Shown: in pieces, positions 1-6,809 of the stretch
Layout of the letters: each line of letters starts with the position of its first letter
Numbering within the stretch: the first letter of the stretch is position 1
The notes under the pieces: generated by a model
The model's database searches: none
What the model saw: the letters and a program-made list of their open reading frames with translations, nothing else
What the model was told of the DNA's origin: nothing
Position numbers and translations under genes: made by a program
Assembly (NCBI GenBank): GCA_018384835.1
Contig: JAHAYB010000310.1
Location: forward strand, 1-7,902
Reading direction: 5' to 3'
DNA from: Comamonas sp.
GTDB lineage: Bacteria > Pseudomonadota > Gammaproteobacteria > Burkholderiales > Burkholderiaceae_C
DNA: 7,902 bases

Positions 1-861
1 ACCAATATCGACGCTGACCACATGGAAACCTACGGCCACGACTTTGGCCGTCTCAAGCAGGCTTTTGTGGATTTTCTGCATCGAATGCCCTTTTATGGCC
101 GCGCCATTGTCTGCACCGACGACAGCGCCGTGCGCGACTTGCTGCCGCGCCTAGCGCGTCCGGTGACGACTTACGGTTTTCACCCCGAGGCACAGATACG
201 CGCCGTCGATGTCCGCGCACAAGGGGCGCAGATGTGTTTTCGCGTGCTGCGGCAAAACGGCCAGAGCTATCCACCGCTGGAGGTGACGCTGAGTTTGCCC
301 GGCGAGCACAACGTCTTAAATGCGTTGGCGGCAGTGGCCGTAGCGATGGAGCTAGAGATTGCTGATAGCGACCTGCTTCGCGCCTTAGAGGGCTTTACCG
401 GCGTGGGGCGGCGTTTTCAGCGCTATGAATGCAGCATTCAAGGCGGCAGTTTCACCCTCGTCGATGACTACGGCCATCACCCCGTAGAGATGCGTGCGAC
501 CTTGGCAGCAGCGCGAGGCGCTTTCCCCGAGCGGCGCTTGGTGTTGGCTTTTCAGCCGCACCGCTACACGCGCACACGCGATTGCTTTGAAGATTTTGTG
601 CAGGTGCTGGGTCTGGCCGATGCGGTCTTGCTCACCGAGGTCTATGCCGCTGGCGAGCCTGCGCTGCAAGCTGCCGATGGCCGCTCTTTAATGCGAGCGC
701 TGCGCGTGGCCGGACGGGTCGAACCGCTTTTTGTGCCCGAGGTGGCTGACTTGCCGCAAGCCATCGTGGACAATGCCCGCCCAGGCGACGTAGTGCTGTG
801 CATGGGGGCAGGTTCTATCGGCGCAGTGCCTGCCAAGGTGCTGGATTTGTTAAAGGGTTAA
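1..861 (+). CDS. murC: UDP-N-acetylmuramate--L-alanine ligase, C-terminal part (5' end outside window)
   Basis: MurC is the cytoplasmic ATP-dependent ligase that adds L-alanine to UDP-MurNAc, the first step of the peptidoglycan stem peptide. The reading frame is open from base 1, where it reads [12 protein letters not shown], a conserved central-domain segment of MurC. The ATG at 22 is therefore internal, not the start. The visible 286 residues include [11 protein letters not shown] (from base 301), GVGRRFQ (from 400) and DDYGHHP (463-483), a diagnostic Mur-ligase C-terminal motif, followed by [10 protein letters not shown] and CMGAGSIG near the end. The N-terminal UDP-binding domain and the ATP P-loop lie upstream, outside the window. 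The gene ends with TAA, 24 bases before the chosen ddl start, so the two are probably co-transcribed. Mpl, the muropeptide ligase, has a related fold, but the position directly upstream of ddl and ftsQ favours MurC. No frameshift is seen. Confidence 0.96.
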   Translation, partial: TNIDADHMETYGHDFGRLKQAFVDFLHRMPFYGRAIVCTDDSAVRDLLPRLARPVTTYGFHPEAQIRAVDVRAQGAQMCFRVLRQNGQSYPPLEVTLSLPGEHNVLNALAAVAVAMELEIADSDLLRALEGFTGVGRRFQRYECSIQGGSFTLVDDYGHHPVEMRATLAAARGAFPERRLVLAFQPHRYTRTRDCFEDFVQVLGLADAVLLTEVYAAGEPALQAADGRSLMRALRVAGRVEPLFVPEVADLPQAIVDNARPGDVVLCMGAGSIGAVPAKVLDLLKG

Positions 862-885
862 AGGATTAGGTGAGGGGTTCAGAAA

Positions 886-1839
886 GTGACAAAGACCGAA
901 AAAAACACGATGAAAGACAAAGTAGCCGTACTGATGGGTGGGCGCTCCTCTGAGCGTGAAATCTCTTTGATGTCTGGCCAAGGCGTGTTGCAAGCCCTTC
1001 AAAGCCAAGGTGTCGATGCCCACGCTTTTGACCCCGCCGAGCAGCCGTTGGAACAGCTCAAAGCCCAAGGTTTTGGGCGCTGCTTTATCGCTCTGCATGG
1101 GCGCTATGGGGAAGATGGCTGCGTTCAAGGTGCGCTAGAACTGCTAGGCATTCCCTACACCGGTTCAGGGGTGATGGCTTCGAGCATCGGCATGGATAAG
1201 GTCATGACCAAACGCATCTGGCGCTTTGAAGGTCTGCCTACCCCCGACTGGCGCTTAGTCAGCAGCGCCCAAGAGACAGAGCAAGCATTGACTGCTTTGG
1301 GCGCTCCCATGATTGTCAAACCCGCACGCGAAGGTTCGACCATTGGCCTAACCAAAGTCACCAGCGCTGAAGAATGCGCCGCCGCCTACGCGCTGGCCGC
1401 TCGCTACGACCACGAGGTTCTATGCGAGCAATTTATTGATGGCGACGAAACCACCTGTCCGATTTTGGGCAGCGCACACAATGCCCGCGCCCTGCCCGTG
1501 ATTCGCATCGTTGCGCCCGGCGGCAATTACGACTACGAAAATAAATACTTCAACGACGAAACCCAATACCACTGCCCCAGCGGTCTGCCTAGCGCTGAGG
1601 AAGAGCAGATTCAGCGCCTGTGTGAACGTGCCTATCGCACGCTGGGCTGCCGAGGCTGGGCGCGGGTGGATGTCATGATTCGTGCCAGTGACCGACAGCC
1701 ATTTTTGTTAGAAATCAACACCTCGCCAGGCATGACCAGCCATTCTTTAGTGCCGATGGCCGCACGCGCCGATGGCATGGGCTATGAGCAGCTTTGTCTG
1801 CACTTGCTGGCTGCTGCCAGCTTAGACCACGCTTTGTAA
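886..1839 (+). CDS. ddl: D-alanine--D-alanine ligase
   Basis: Ddl is a cytoplasmic ATP-grasp enzyme that joins two D-alanines to make the dipeptide MurF adds to the peptidoglycan precursor. With the GTG start at 886 it has 317 residues; E. coli DdlB has 306. The N-terminal substrate loop [11 protein letters not shown] holds the conserved glutamate at about residue 23. HGRYGEDG is at 71-78, the ATP-grasp lysine and catalytic serine motif [11 protein letters not shown] at 144-154, the YDYENKY region follows, and the metal-binding [12 protein letters not shown] starts at 276. All expected catalytic motifs are present. The start is uncertain. GTG 886 follows a purine-rich AGGTGAGGGG (868-877), whereas the in-frame ATG at 910 gives an N-terminus closer to known Ddl proteins (309 residues) but lacks a clear ribosome site. 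Placement between murC and ftsQ is the classical dcw position of ddlB. Confidence 0.95.
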   Translation: MTKTEKNTMKDKVAVLMGGRSSEREISLMSGQGVLQALQSQGVDAHAFDPAEQPLEQLKAQGFGRCFIALHGRYGEDGCVQGALELLGIPYTGSGVMASSIGMDKVMTKRIWRFEGLPTPDWRLVSSAQETEQALTALGAPMIVKPAREGSTIGLTKVTSAEECAAAYALAARYDHEVLCEQFIDGDETTCPILGSAHNARALPVIRIVAPGGNYDYENKYFNDETQYHCPSGLPSAEEEQIQRLCERAYRTLGCRGWARVDVMIRASDRQPFLLEINTSPGMTSHSLVPMAARADGMGYEQLCLHLLAAASLDHAL

Positions 1840-1864
1840 AGTCATCAACCCTGTTGCCTGTTTT

Positions 1865-2770
1865 TTGCCCTTGCTGTTCCCGAAGTTTCCCCCCATTCGC
1901 CATCCGCATCTGGACGCACCCCTGGACGTGCGTCTGATGAACGTCACCGCCTCTTTTTTATTCTTGGGCGTGTGGCTGTTGGTGCTGGGCTTTGCGTTAA
2001 TGTGGGTGCTGCGCCATCCCACCTTCTCGATAGCGCGTATCGTGGTCGATGGGCAGCTTACGCACAACAACGCGGTGACGCTACGCGCCAACGTCGCCCC
2101 TTACCTGACGGGCAACTTCTTTACCCTGGATTTAGGCCAGGCGCAGCAGGTATTTGAGCAAGTGCCCTGGGTGCGCCGCGCCGAGGTGCGCCGTGCCTAC
2201 CCCAGCGGCCTATGGGTGCGTCTGCACGAGCACGAGGCGCAAGCCTACTGGGGGCAAGAGGTCGGGGCGAGTATGCTTAACACTTTTGGAGAAATTTTCG
2301 AGGCCAACCACAGCGACTTGGAACAAGATACACTGCCGCGCTTATTTGGTCCGGCAGGCTCTGCCCCCCAAGTGCAGGCCATGTATTACGCTTTGCACCC
2401 GCTGTTTGAAGCGCTACAGCTCGATATTGTTGCTTTGGTGCAGCACGACCATGGCGGCTGGTGGCTGCAATTGGATAACGATGCACGCGTTGAGCTGGGC
2501 ACAGGCAAAACAGAAGAAGTCTTGCAGCGCAGCCAGCGTTTTGTGCGTACTCTGACCCAAGTGCTGCAACAATACCGTCGGCAAGCCAAAGCCCTGCAAT
2601 ATGCAGATTTGCGCTACCCCGATGGTTATGCCCTGCGCTTGCAAGGGGTAAGTACCTTATCGCAACTGGGCAAAGAGCACATAAGGACTGCATCTGACCG
2701 ACAATGGCGGGTTGCAGCAAGTTCACTGCAAGAAAACAACAAGTACGACCCTGTCCAAGGCAGGCGCTGA
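1865..2770 (+). CDS. ftsQ: Cell division protein FtsQ
   Basis: FtsQ is a bitopic inner-membrane protein whose periplasmic domain recruits FtsB and FtsL to the divisome. The sequence shows a short cytoplasmic tail, one membrane segment at about residues 27-49 (VTASFLFLGVWLLVLGFAL), then a POTRA domain at about 54-122 with DGQLTHNNAVTLRANV and FEQVPWVRRAEVRRAYP, and a beta domain to the C-terminus with RFVRTLTQVL and DGYALRLQGV. The 301-residue length is near normal for the family. The start is unclear. TTG 1865 is the longest reasonable choice but has no Shine-Dalgarno sequence. TTG 1871, GTG 1928 and ATG 1937 are in frame. ATG 1937 would remove the segment PLDVRLMN, which resembles related betaproteobacterial FtsQ proteins, so a start upstream of 1928 is preferred. 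ftsQ ends one base before the ftsA ATG, which suggests coupled translation. Confidence 0.92.
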   Translation: MPLLFPKFPPIRHPHLDAPLDVRLMNVTASFLFLGVWLLVLGFALMWVLRHPTFSIARIVVDGQLTHNNAVTLRANVAPYLTGNFFTLDLGQAQQVFEQVPWVRRAEVRRAYPSGLWVRLHEHEAQAYWGQEVGASMLNTFGEIFEANHSDLEQDTLPRLFGPAGSAPQVQAMYYALHPLFEALQLDIVALVQHDHGGWWLQLDNDARVELGTGKTEEVLQRSQRFVRTLTQVLQQYRRQAKALQYADLRYPDGYALRLQGVSTLSQLGKEHIRTASDRQWRVAASSLQENNKYDPVQGRR

Positions 2771-2771
2771 T

Positions 2772-4001
2772 ATGGCAAGAGAATCTAAAGACGTTGTAAT
2801 GGCCTTAGACGTGGGCACAGCCAAAGTCATGGCTGTGGTCGCCGAGGTGGCTGCGGGCGGAGAGCTCAAGCTCATCGGGCTAGGCGTGGCTCCTAGCCTG
2901 GGGCTAAAGCGTGGCGGCGTGGTCAACATTGAGGCCACGGTGCAAAGCATCCAGCACGCCTTAAAAGAGGCCGAGCTAATGGCCGACTGCTCTATCGACA
3001 GGGTTTATACCGGCATTACCGGCAACCATATCCGGGGGTTTAACCAGCCGGGGGTGGTGGCTATTAAAGATAAAGAGGTCTCGCCCGCCGATGTGGAGCG
3101 GGTGATTGAGACGGCCAAGGCCGTGAGCATCTCTTCCGAGCAGCGCCTTCTGTTGGTTGAGCCGCAAGAGTTTGTGATTGATGGCCAAGATGTCAAAGAG
3201 CCTATCGGCATGAGCGGCACACGCCTAGAGGTGAAGGTGCATATCGTCACCGGTGCGCAAAGCGCGGCAGAAAACATCATTAAATGCGTGCGCCGCTGCG
3301 GCTTAGAGGTGGAGCAGTTGCTGCTCAACCCCTTGGCTTCGAGCCAGGCGGTACTCACTGAAGACGAGCGCGAGTTGGGCGTGGCCTTGGTTGATATTGG
3401 TGCAGGCACAACCGACGTGGCTATTTTTACCGGCGGGGCTATTCGCCACACCGCCGTTATTCCCGTGGCAGGGGATTTGATTACTAGCGATATTGCTATG
3501 CTGCTCAGAACGCCCACTAAGGACGCTGAAGACATCAAAATCGAAAGCGGCTATGCCAAGCAATCACTGGCCGACCCCAACGCCGATGTCGAAGTGCCTG
3601 GCGTGGGCGACCGTGGGCCGCGCCTTATCAGCAAGCAAGCGCTCGCTGGGGTCATCGAGGCGCGGGTAGAAGAGATTTTTCGCCATGTACACCGCGTTAT
3701 TCGCGAGTCGGGTTATGAGGAGCTACTCTCGTCGGGCATTGTGCTGACCGGGGGCACAGCGGTAATGCCCGGCATGGTGGAGTTGGCAGAGGATATTTGC
3801 CTCAAACCCACCCGCCGAGGCGTACCCAAATACGCCAGTGCTTTGGCCGATATGGTGGCTCAGCCGCGTGCAGCCACCGTTATGGGCTTGTTAGAAGAGG
3901 CACGACTAAGCCGCATCCGTGGTTATAAGGTAGCGCAAAAAACGGGAACAATGAAAACCGCTTTTGAGCGGCTGCGCGGCTTCATTATTGGCAATTTTTA
4001 G
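2772..4001 (+). CDS. ftsA: Cell division protein FtsA
   Basis: FtsA is an actin-like ATPase that tethers FtsZ filaments to the cytoplasmic membrane and signals to late divisome proteins. The ATG at 2772 is preceded by AAGGCAGG (2757-2764) and lies one base after the ftsQ stop; an upstream in-frame TTG at 2712 would overlap ftsQ and lacks family support. The product is 409 residues. The actin-type phosphate-1 motif ALDVGTAKV is at 11-19, the FtsA-specific 1C (SHS2) region occupies roughly 85-165, phosphate-2 DIGAGTTD is at 208-215, and the adenosine motif GIVLTGG is at 322-328. The last residues, TMKTAFERLRGFIIGNF, form the amphipathic helix expected to bind the membrane. All hallmarks are intact and the length is close to E. 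coli FtsA (420). Expression is probably from the upstream dcw transcript, coupled to ftsQ. Confidence 0.97.
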   Translation: MARESKDVVMALDVGTAKVMAVVAEVAAGGELKLIGLGVAPSLGLKRGGVVNIEATVQSIQHALKEAELMADCSIDRVYTGITGNHIRGFNQPGVVAIKDKEVSPADVERVIETAKAVSISSEQRLLLVEPQEFVIDGQDVKEPIGMSGTRLEVKVHIVTGAQSAAENIIKCVRRCGLEVEQLLLNPLASSQAVLTEDERELGVALVDIGAGTTDVAIFTGGAIRHTAVIPVAGDLITSDIAMLLRTPTKDAEDIKIESGYAKQSLADPNADVEVPGVGDRGPRLISKQALAGVIEARVEEIFRHVHRVIRESGYEELLSSGIVLTGGTAVMPGMVELAEDICLKPTRRGVPKYASALADMVAQPRAATVMGLLEEARLSRIRGYKVAQKTGTMKTAFERLRGFIIGNF

Positions 4002-4010
4002 AAAGTTGAG

Positions 4011-4062
4011 CCTATTGTGACGCTTTAGAATGCAATAATCTACGGTTTTTTGTCACAATAGG
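4011..4062 (+). repeat. Perfect 11-bp inverted repeat in the ftsA-ftsZ gap
   Basis: CCTATTGTGAC at 4011-4021 is the exact reverse complement of GTCACAATAGG at 4052-4062, with 30 bases between the arms. Arm centres are 41 bp apart, close to four helical turns, so bound proteins would face the same side of the DNA. The spacer holds the candidate ftsZ promoter and a run of six T (4046-4051) that ends just before the right arm. In RNA reading through from ftsA the arms could form an 11-bp stem. It lacks a terminal U-tract, so it is not a standard intrinsic terminator. Operator or RNA element is inference. Confidence 0.75.
4031..4039 (+). promoter_or_regulatory. Candidate extended -10 promoter for ftsZ
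   Basis: TGCAATAAT reads as an extended -10 element: TG, one base, then AATAAT, which matches 5 of 6 bases of TATAAT. A second -10-like hexamer, TAGAAT, overlaps at 4026-4031. No good -35 is seen at normal spacing, which is tolerated for extended -10 promoters. The predicted start is near 4046, giving an ftsZ leader of about 64 bases. The left arm of the inverted repeat would then cover the -35 zone and the right arm the early transcribed region. This is inference from motif matching only. Confidence 0.45.
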
Positions 4063-4109
4063 GCAATCAGAAATTTTTAAGCATCAAGAAGGTTATCAGG
4101 AGTGCAAGA

Positions 4110-5528
4110 ATGGACAACATAGGCGGCGCAACCATCGGCATTGTGGAGGCTGAGACGTTTAACCAGGGCACGCTTATCAAGGTCATCGGTGTAGGTGGTG
4201 GCGGTGGCAACGCCGTAGAGCACATGATTAGCAACAGCGTCCAAGGGGTGGAGTTTGTCAGTGCCAACACCGATGCCCAGGCGTTGATTCGCAGCCAAGC
4301 TAATCGCACCATCCAGTTGGGCAACACGGGCTTGGGCGCGGGCGGTCAGCCCATGCGCGGCAAAGAATGTGCTGAGGCGGTGGAAGAAGACATCCGCAAC
4401 GCCATTGAAGGTGCGCACATGCTGTTTATCACTGCCGGTATGGGCGGTGGTACTGGCACAGGTGCTGCCCCTGTCATTGCCCGCATCGCCAAAGAGATGG
4501 GTATTTTGACGGTGGGAGTTGTCACCAAGCCTTTTGAGTGGGAAGGCTCGCGGCGCATGAAAAATGCCGAAGCGGGGCTTTCTGAACTAGAAGGCAATGT
4601 GGACTCGTTGATTGTCGTGCTCAATGAAAAGCTGCTGGAAGTCATGGGTGAAGATGTTACCCAAGAAGCCGCATTTGCCGAAGCCAACAACGTGCTGCGC
4701 AATGCTGTGGGTGGCATTGCCGAGGTCATTAACGACTACGGCCTAGTCAACGTGGACTTTGAAGACGTGCGCACCGTCATGGGCGAGCCTGGACGCGCCA
4801 TGATGGGTACGGCCACCGCCGAAGGTCCAGACCGCGCCCGCCTAGCTGCCGAGCAGGCCGTGGCCTGCCCCCTCTTGGAAGGCGTGGACTTGTCCGGTGC
4901 CAAGGGCGTGCTGCTGCTCATTTCTGCGGCCAAGGGCAGCTTAAAGCTCAACGAATCGAAGCTGGCGATGCAAACGGTGGAGCACTACGCCTCGCCCGAG
5001 GCCAACATCATCTACGGTGCTGCCTTTGATGAGACTTTGGGCGATGCCATCCGCGTTACCGTTTTGGCCACCGGCTTATCCAGTGCAGATTTGCGCCGTA
5101 AATCCATGTCGGTGCTCAACGGTGGCTTAGAGCAACTGCGCACGGGCACGGATAACGCACCGCTGTCTTCTCCTGGCATGGGTTCGCCCGTTGGCGGGGT
5201 CGGGCATACGGCGCTGTACCCCCAGCATGGCAACCCTCCAGGTGCTGGTTTGGGGCGGGCGGCGGCGGGCGCTTCTGGTGGCTCTGCCGGTGCGGGTGTA
5301 GGAGCAGGTGCTGGTGCTGGTAACAGCGCTGGTTCAGGCGCTGCTGTTGGCGGTGGAGGCGCTAACGTCTGGATTAACCGGCGCAGCGACAGCCGTGATA
5401 GCAGCGGCGGCGCACCGGTCTCTAGCTCTGCCAACCCCAGTAGCGCAGCGCGTAAGGTGGAGGCCATGTCCTCTGGCGGCATGGAAGATTACGAAATCCC
5501 GGCCTTCTTACGCCGCCAAGCAGATTAG
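4110..5528 (+). CDS. ftsZ: Cell division GTPase FtsZ
   Basis: FtsZ is the tubulin-like GTPase that polymerises at midcell to form the Z ring. The ATG at 4110 follows a good ribosome site, AGGAG (4098-4102), with a 7-base spacer. The 472-residue product has the nucleotide loop GVGGGGGNAVEHM (27-39), the tubulin signature GGGTGTG (112-118) and the T7 synergy loop NVDFEDV (214-220) with both catalytic aspartates (D216 and D219). The globular core ends near residue 325. A linker of about 130 residues follows, much longer than in E. coli, with a glycine/alanine-rich stretch at 378-418. The protein ends with the conserved tail DYEIPAFLRRQAD, which binds FtsA and other partners. It is longer than E. 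coli FtsZ (383) because of the linker. It is probably transcribed both from upstream dcw promoters and from its own promoter in the preceding gap, and it ends the transcription unit at a strong terminator. Confidence 0.98.
   Translation: MDNIGGATIGIVEAETFNQGTLIKVIGVGGGGGNAVEHMISNSVQGVEFVSANTDAQALIRSQANRTIQLGNTGLGAGGQPMRGKECAEAVEEDIRNAIEGAHMLFITAGMGGGTGTGAAPVIARIAKEMGILTVGVVTKPFEWEGSRRMKNAEAGLSELEGNVDSLIVVLNEKLLEVMGEDVTQEAAFAEANNVLRNAVGGIAEVINDYGLVNVDFEDVRTVMGEPGRAMMGTATAEGPDRARLAAEQAVACPLLEGVDLSGAKGVLLLISAAKGSLKLNESKLAMQTVEHYASPEANIIYGAAFDETLGDAIRVTVLATGLSSADLRRKSMSVLNGGLEQLRTGTDNAPLSSPGMGSPVGGVGHTALYPQHGNPPGAGLGRAAAGASGGSAGAGVGAGAGAGNSAGSGAAVGGGGANVWINRRSDSRDSSGGAPVSSSANPSSAARKVEAMSSGGMEDYEIPAFLRRQAD
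5241..5363 (+). other. Gly/Ala low-complexity segment within the FtsZ C-terminal linker
   Basis: Residues 378-418 of FtsZ are 18 glycines and 14 alanines out of 41, with serine and few other residues. The DNA carries short repeated units such as GGTGCTGGTGCTGGT around 5309-5321, the kind of tract that can grow or shrink by replication slippage. The flanking linker is rich in glycine, serine and proline. The C-terminal linker of FtsZ is known to be disordered and variable in length. This part is therefore expected to be flexible and not folded. Confidence 0.85.
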
Positions 5529-5567
5529 TTAGCCGTTGTTACCAACCCCACAACAACTGCTATAGCC

Positions 5568-5622
5568 ACCGCCCACGGCAGCACATGGATAGTGCCATGT
5601 GCCTGTAGTGGGCGGTTTTTTT
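5568..5622 (+). terminator. Intrinsic terminator after ftsZ
   Basis: ACCGCCCAC (5568-5576) pairs perfectly with GTGGGCGGT (5608-5616), and TTTTTTT (5616-5622) follows at once. Inside the loop a second perfect 8-bp stem forms between GCACATGG (5581-5588) and CCATGTGC (5595-5602), with a 6-base loop. This two-tier GC-rich hairpin plus U-tract is a strong Rho-independent terminator for the + strand. It marks the end of the dcw transcript and separates it from lpxC. There is no matching A-tract on the left, so it is not expected to work on the minus strand. Confidence 0.92.
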
Positions 5623-5646
5623 ATGCCTCACCAAAACTCATAAAAT
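5618..5646 (+). promoter_or_regulatory. Candidate lpxC promoter overlapping the terminator T-tract
   Basis: TAAAAT at 5641-5646 matches 5 of 6 bases of the -10 consensus. At 17-bp spacing the -35 would be TTTTTA (5618-5623), a poor match made largely from the terminator T-tract. Only 7 bases (5647-5653) separate the -10 from the lpxC ATG, so transcription would start at or next to the A of the start codon. This agrees with the lack of a Shine-Dalgarno sequence before lpxC. The -10 call is moderately secure and the -35 is weak. Confidence 0.5.
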
Positions 5647-5653
5647 TCTCGCC

Positions 5654-6577
5654 ATGCTAGAGCAACGCACCATTCAAACCCTCACCCGTGCCGTTGGCAT
5701 GGGCTTGCACAGTGGCCAGCGCGTCGAGATGACGCTACACCCCGCACCAGCGGATACGGGCATTGTGTTTCGGCGGATAGATTTGCCCGAGCCTGTCCAA
5801 ATCCCTATTACCGCCCAAGCGGTAGTGGATACGCGCATGGCCTCTACCATTGGTGCGCAGGGGGCAAAGGTGCATACGGTGGAGCATTTGATGTCTGCCC
5901 TGTGTGGTTTGGGTATTGATAATATTGTGATTGATATCACGGCTGAGGAGGTGCCTATTTTGGATGGCTCATCCTCTTCTTTTGTTTTTTTATTGCAAAG
6001 TGCTGGCGTGCAATTACAAAAAGCGCCTAAAAAATTTATCCGTATATTACAGCCGGTGGAAGTCAGGGAGGGCGAAGGGCAACAACTGAAGTGGGCGCGT
6101 TTTGAACCCTATCATGGCTTTAAGCTCAGGTTTGAAATTGATTTTGCCCACCCCGCTGTTGATAATACCGGCCAATCTTTTGAATTTGACTGGGCTAGCG
6201 GTGATTACAGCCGTGATATTGCCCGCGCCCGTACCTTCGGTTTTACCCGTGATGTTGAGATGCTACGCACCAATGGCCTAGCCCTAGGGGGTGGCCTGGA
6301 TAATGCCATCGTGATGGATGATTACAAAGTCCTCAATAGCGATGGGTTGCGCTATGACGATGAGTTTGTTAAACACAAAATTTTAGATGCTATTGGCGAT
6401 TTGTATTTAATTGGCCATCCTATTTTGGGGGCGTATAGTGCATTTCGTTCTGGCCACGCTATGAATAACCAGTTACTGCGTGCCCTGCAAGCACAAGAAA
6501 ATGCGTGGGAATGGGCAACTTTTACCGATACGCGCCAAGCCCCACCGGGCTTTAGCGCTGCTCCACTGGGCTGGTAA
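5654..6577 (+). CDS. lpxC: UDP-3-O-acyl-N-acetylglucosamine deacetylase
   Basis: LpxC is the zinc-dependent cytoplasmic deacetylase that performs the committed step of lipid A synthesis. The ATG at 5654 gives the family-typical N-terminus MLEQRTIQ. The 307-residue length matches the family (E. coli 305). Zinc ligands by alignment to E. coli are H78 (in [10 protein letters not shown]), H241 and D245 (in [13 protein letters not shown]). The catalytic base is E77, and H268 in the FRSGHAMNN motif is the second catalytic residue. Domain I covers roughly residues 1-125 and domain II the rest. There is no recognisable ribosome site, but a -10 box lies 7 bases upstream, so the mRNA may be leaderless. 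Base composition is clearly more AT-rich than ftsZ: by hand count 25 of 60 G+C at 5941-6000 and 19 of 60 at 6361-6420, against 44 of 60 at 4801-4860. Position after ftsZ is the usual proteobacterial arrangement. Confidence 0.98.
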   Translation: MLEQRTIQTLTRAVGMGLHSGQRVEMTLHPAPADTGIVFRRIDLPEPVQIPITAQAVVDTRMASTIGAQGAKVHTVEHLMSALCGLGIDNIVIDITAEEVPILDGSSSSFVFLLQSAGVQLQKAPKKFIRILQPVEVREGEGQQLKWARFEPYHGFKLRFEIDFAHPAVDNTGQSFEFDWASGDYSRDIARARTFGFTRDVEMLRTNGLALGGGLDNAIVMDDYKVLNSDGLRYDDEFVKHKILDAIGDLYLIGHPILGAYSAFRSGHAMNNQLLRALQAQENAWEWATFTDTRQAPPGFSAAPLGW

Positions 6578-6595
6578 AAGCCAGGTAAAAAGCCA
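6573..6595 (+). repeat. Tandem direct repeat across the lpxC stop codon
   Basis: GGTAAAAGCCA (6573-6583) is followed directly by GGTAAAAAGCCA (6584-6595), identical except for one added A. The first copy contains the lpxC stop codon. It looks like a small local duplication and has no evident function. Confidence 0.6.
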
Positions 6596-6645
6596 ATAAC
6601 AAAGTAGGCAATATCGCCTTAATACGACCAGGGTTATTACAGTTT

Positions 6646-6675
6646 TTGATTTTTTCTCAAATGTGCGTCCATAAC
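6646..6675 (+). promoter_or_regulatory. Weak candidate promoter for the TAXI gene
   Basis: TTGATT (6646-6651) and CATAAC (6670-6675) are separated by 18 bases and each match four consensus positions. Start of transcription would fall near 6682, leaving a leader of about 128 bases. An AT-rich stretch at 6641-6660 precedes it, which is typical of promoter DNA. Both hexamers are imperfect, so this is only a candidate. The rest of the 6578-6640 stretch shows no gene, only weak inverted repeats such as AATAAC (6595-6600) with GTTATT (6633-6638). Confidence 0.3.
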
Positions 6676-6684
6676 TTGGTAGGA

Positions 6685-6784
6685 TAGCCCCTCACCTGCG
6701 GGCTACTTTTATCTTGGGGTATCTAGGGAGGCAGTGGCTCTGGCTTGCAGGGCAGAGGGCTTCAACCCTTCCCATCCGATACCC
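6685..6784 (+). promoter_or_regulatory. Structured leader upstream of the TAXI gene (class unknown)
   Basis: Two structures can be drawn. TAGCCC (6685-6690) pairs with GGGCTA (6700-6705) over a 9-base loop and is followed by CTTTT, so it could be a weak terminator for lpxC or the first hairpin of the leader. Next, GGGTATC (6717-6723) pairs perfectly with GATACCC (6778-6784). Nested inside, GGGAGG (6726-6731) pairs with CTTCCC (6768-6773, one G-U), and CTCTG (6739-6743) pairs with CAGAG further in. The Shine-Dalgarno AAGGAG starts 12 bases after the outer stem. I do not recognise a known riboswitch class. Confidence 0.35.
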
Positions 6785-6809
6785 ATTAACAATACGAAGG
6801 AGATAAACA

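Noticed and set aside
2712..2771. Upstream TTG extension of ftsA by 20 codons
   Set aside because: It would overlap the end of ftsQ, and the extra residues are not family-like. ATG 2772 has a ribosome site and gives the normal FtsA N-terminus.
3005..3538. Minus-strand open frame of 177 codons
   Set aside because: It lies antisense within ftsA, has no recognisable domain, and its Ser/Thr/Pro-rich composition is typical of shadow frames of GC-rich genes.
4011..4062. Inverted repeat as a CRP-type binding site or an intrinsic terminator
   Set aside because: CRP half-sites are separated by 6 bases, here the TGTGA and TCACA cores are over 30 apart. There is no U-tract after the right arm, so a standard terminator is also unlikely.
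5012..5482. Minus-strand open frame of 156 codons rich in proline and alanine
   Set aside because: It is the antisense shadow of the Gly/Ala-rich ftsZ linker; its composition follows directly from that strand, and it lies fully inside a certain gene.
6608..6619. Near-palindrome GGCAATATCGCC after lpxC
   Set aside because: Only 10 of 12 positions are symmetric and it is not followed by a tight U-tract; this is within chance expectation for a short AT-rich centre.
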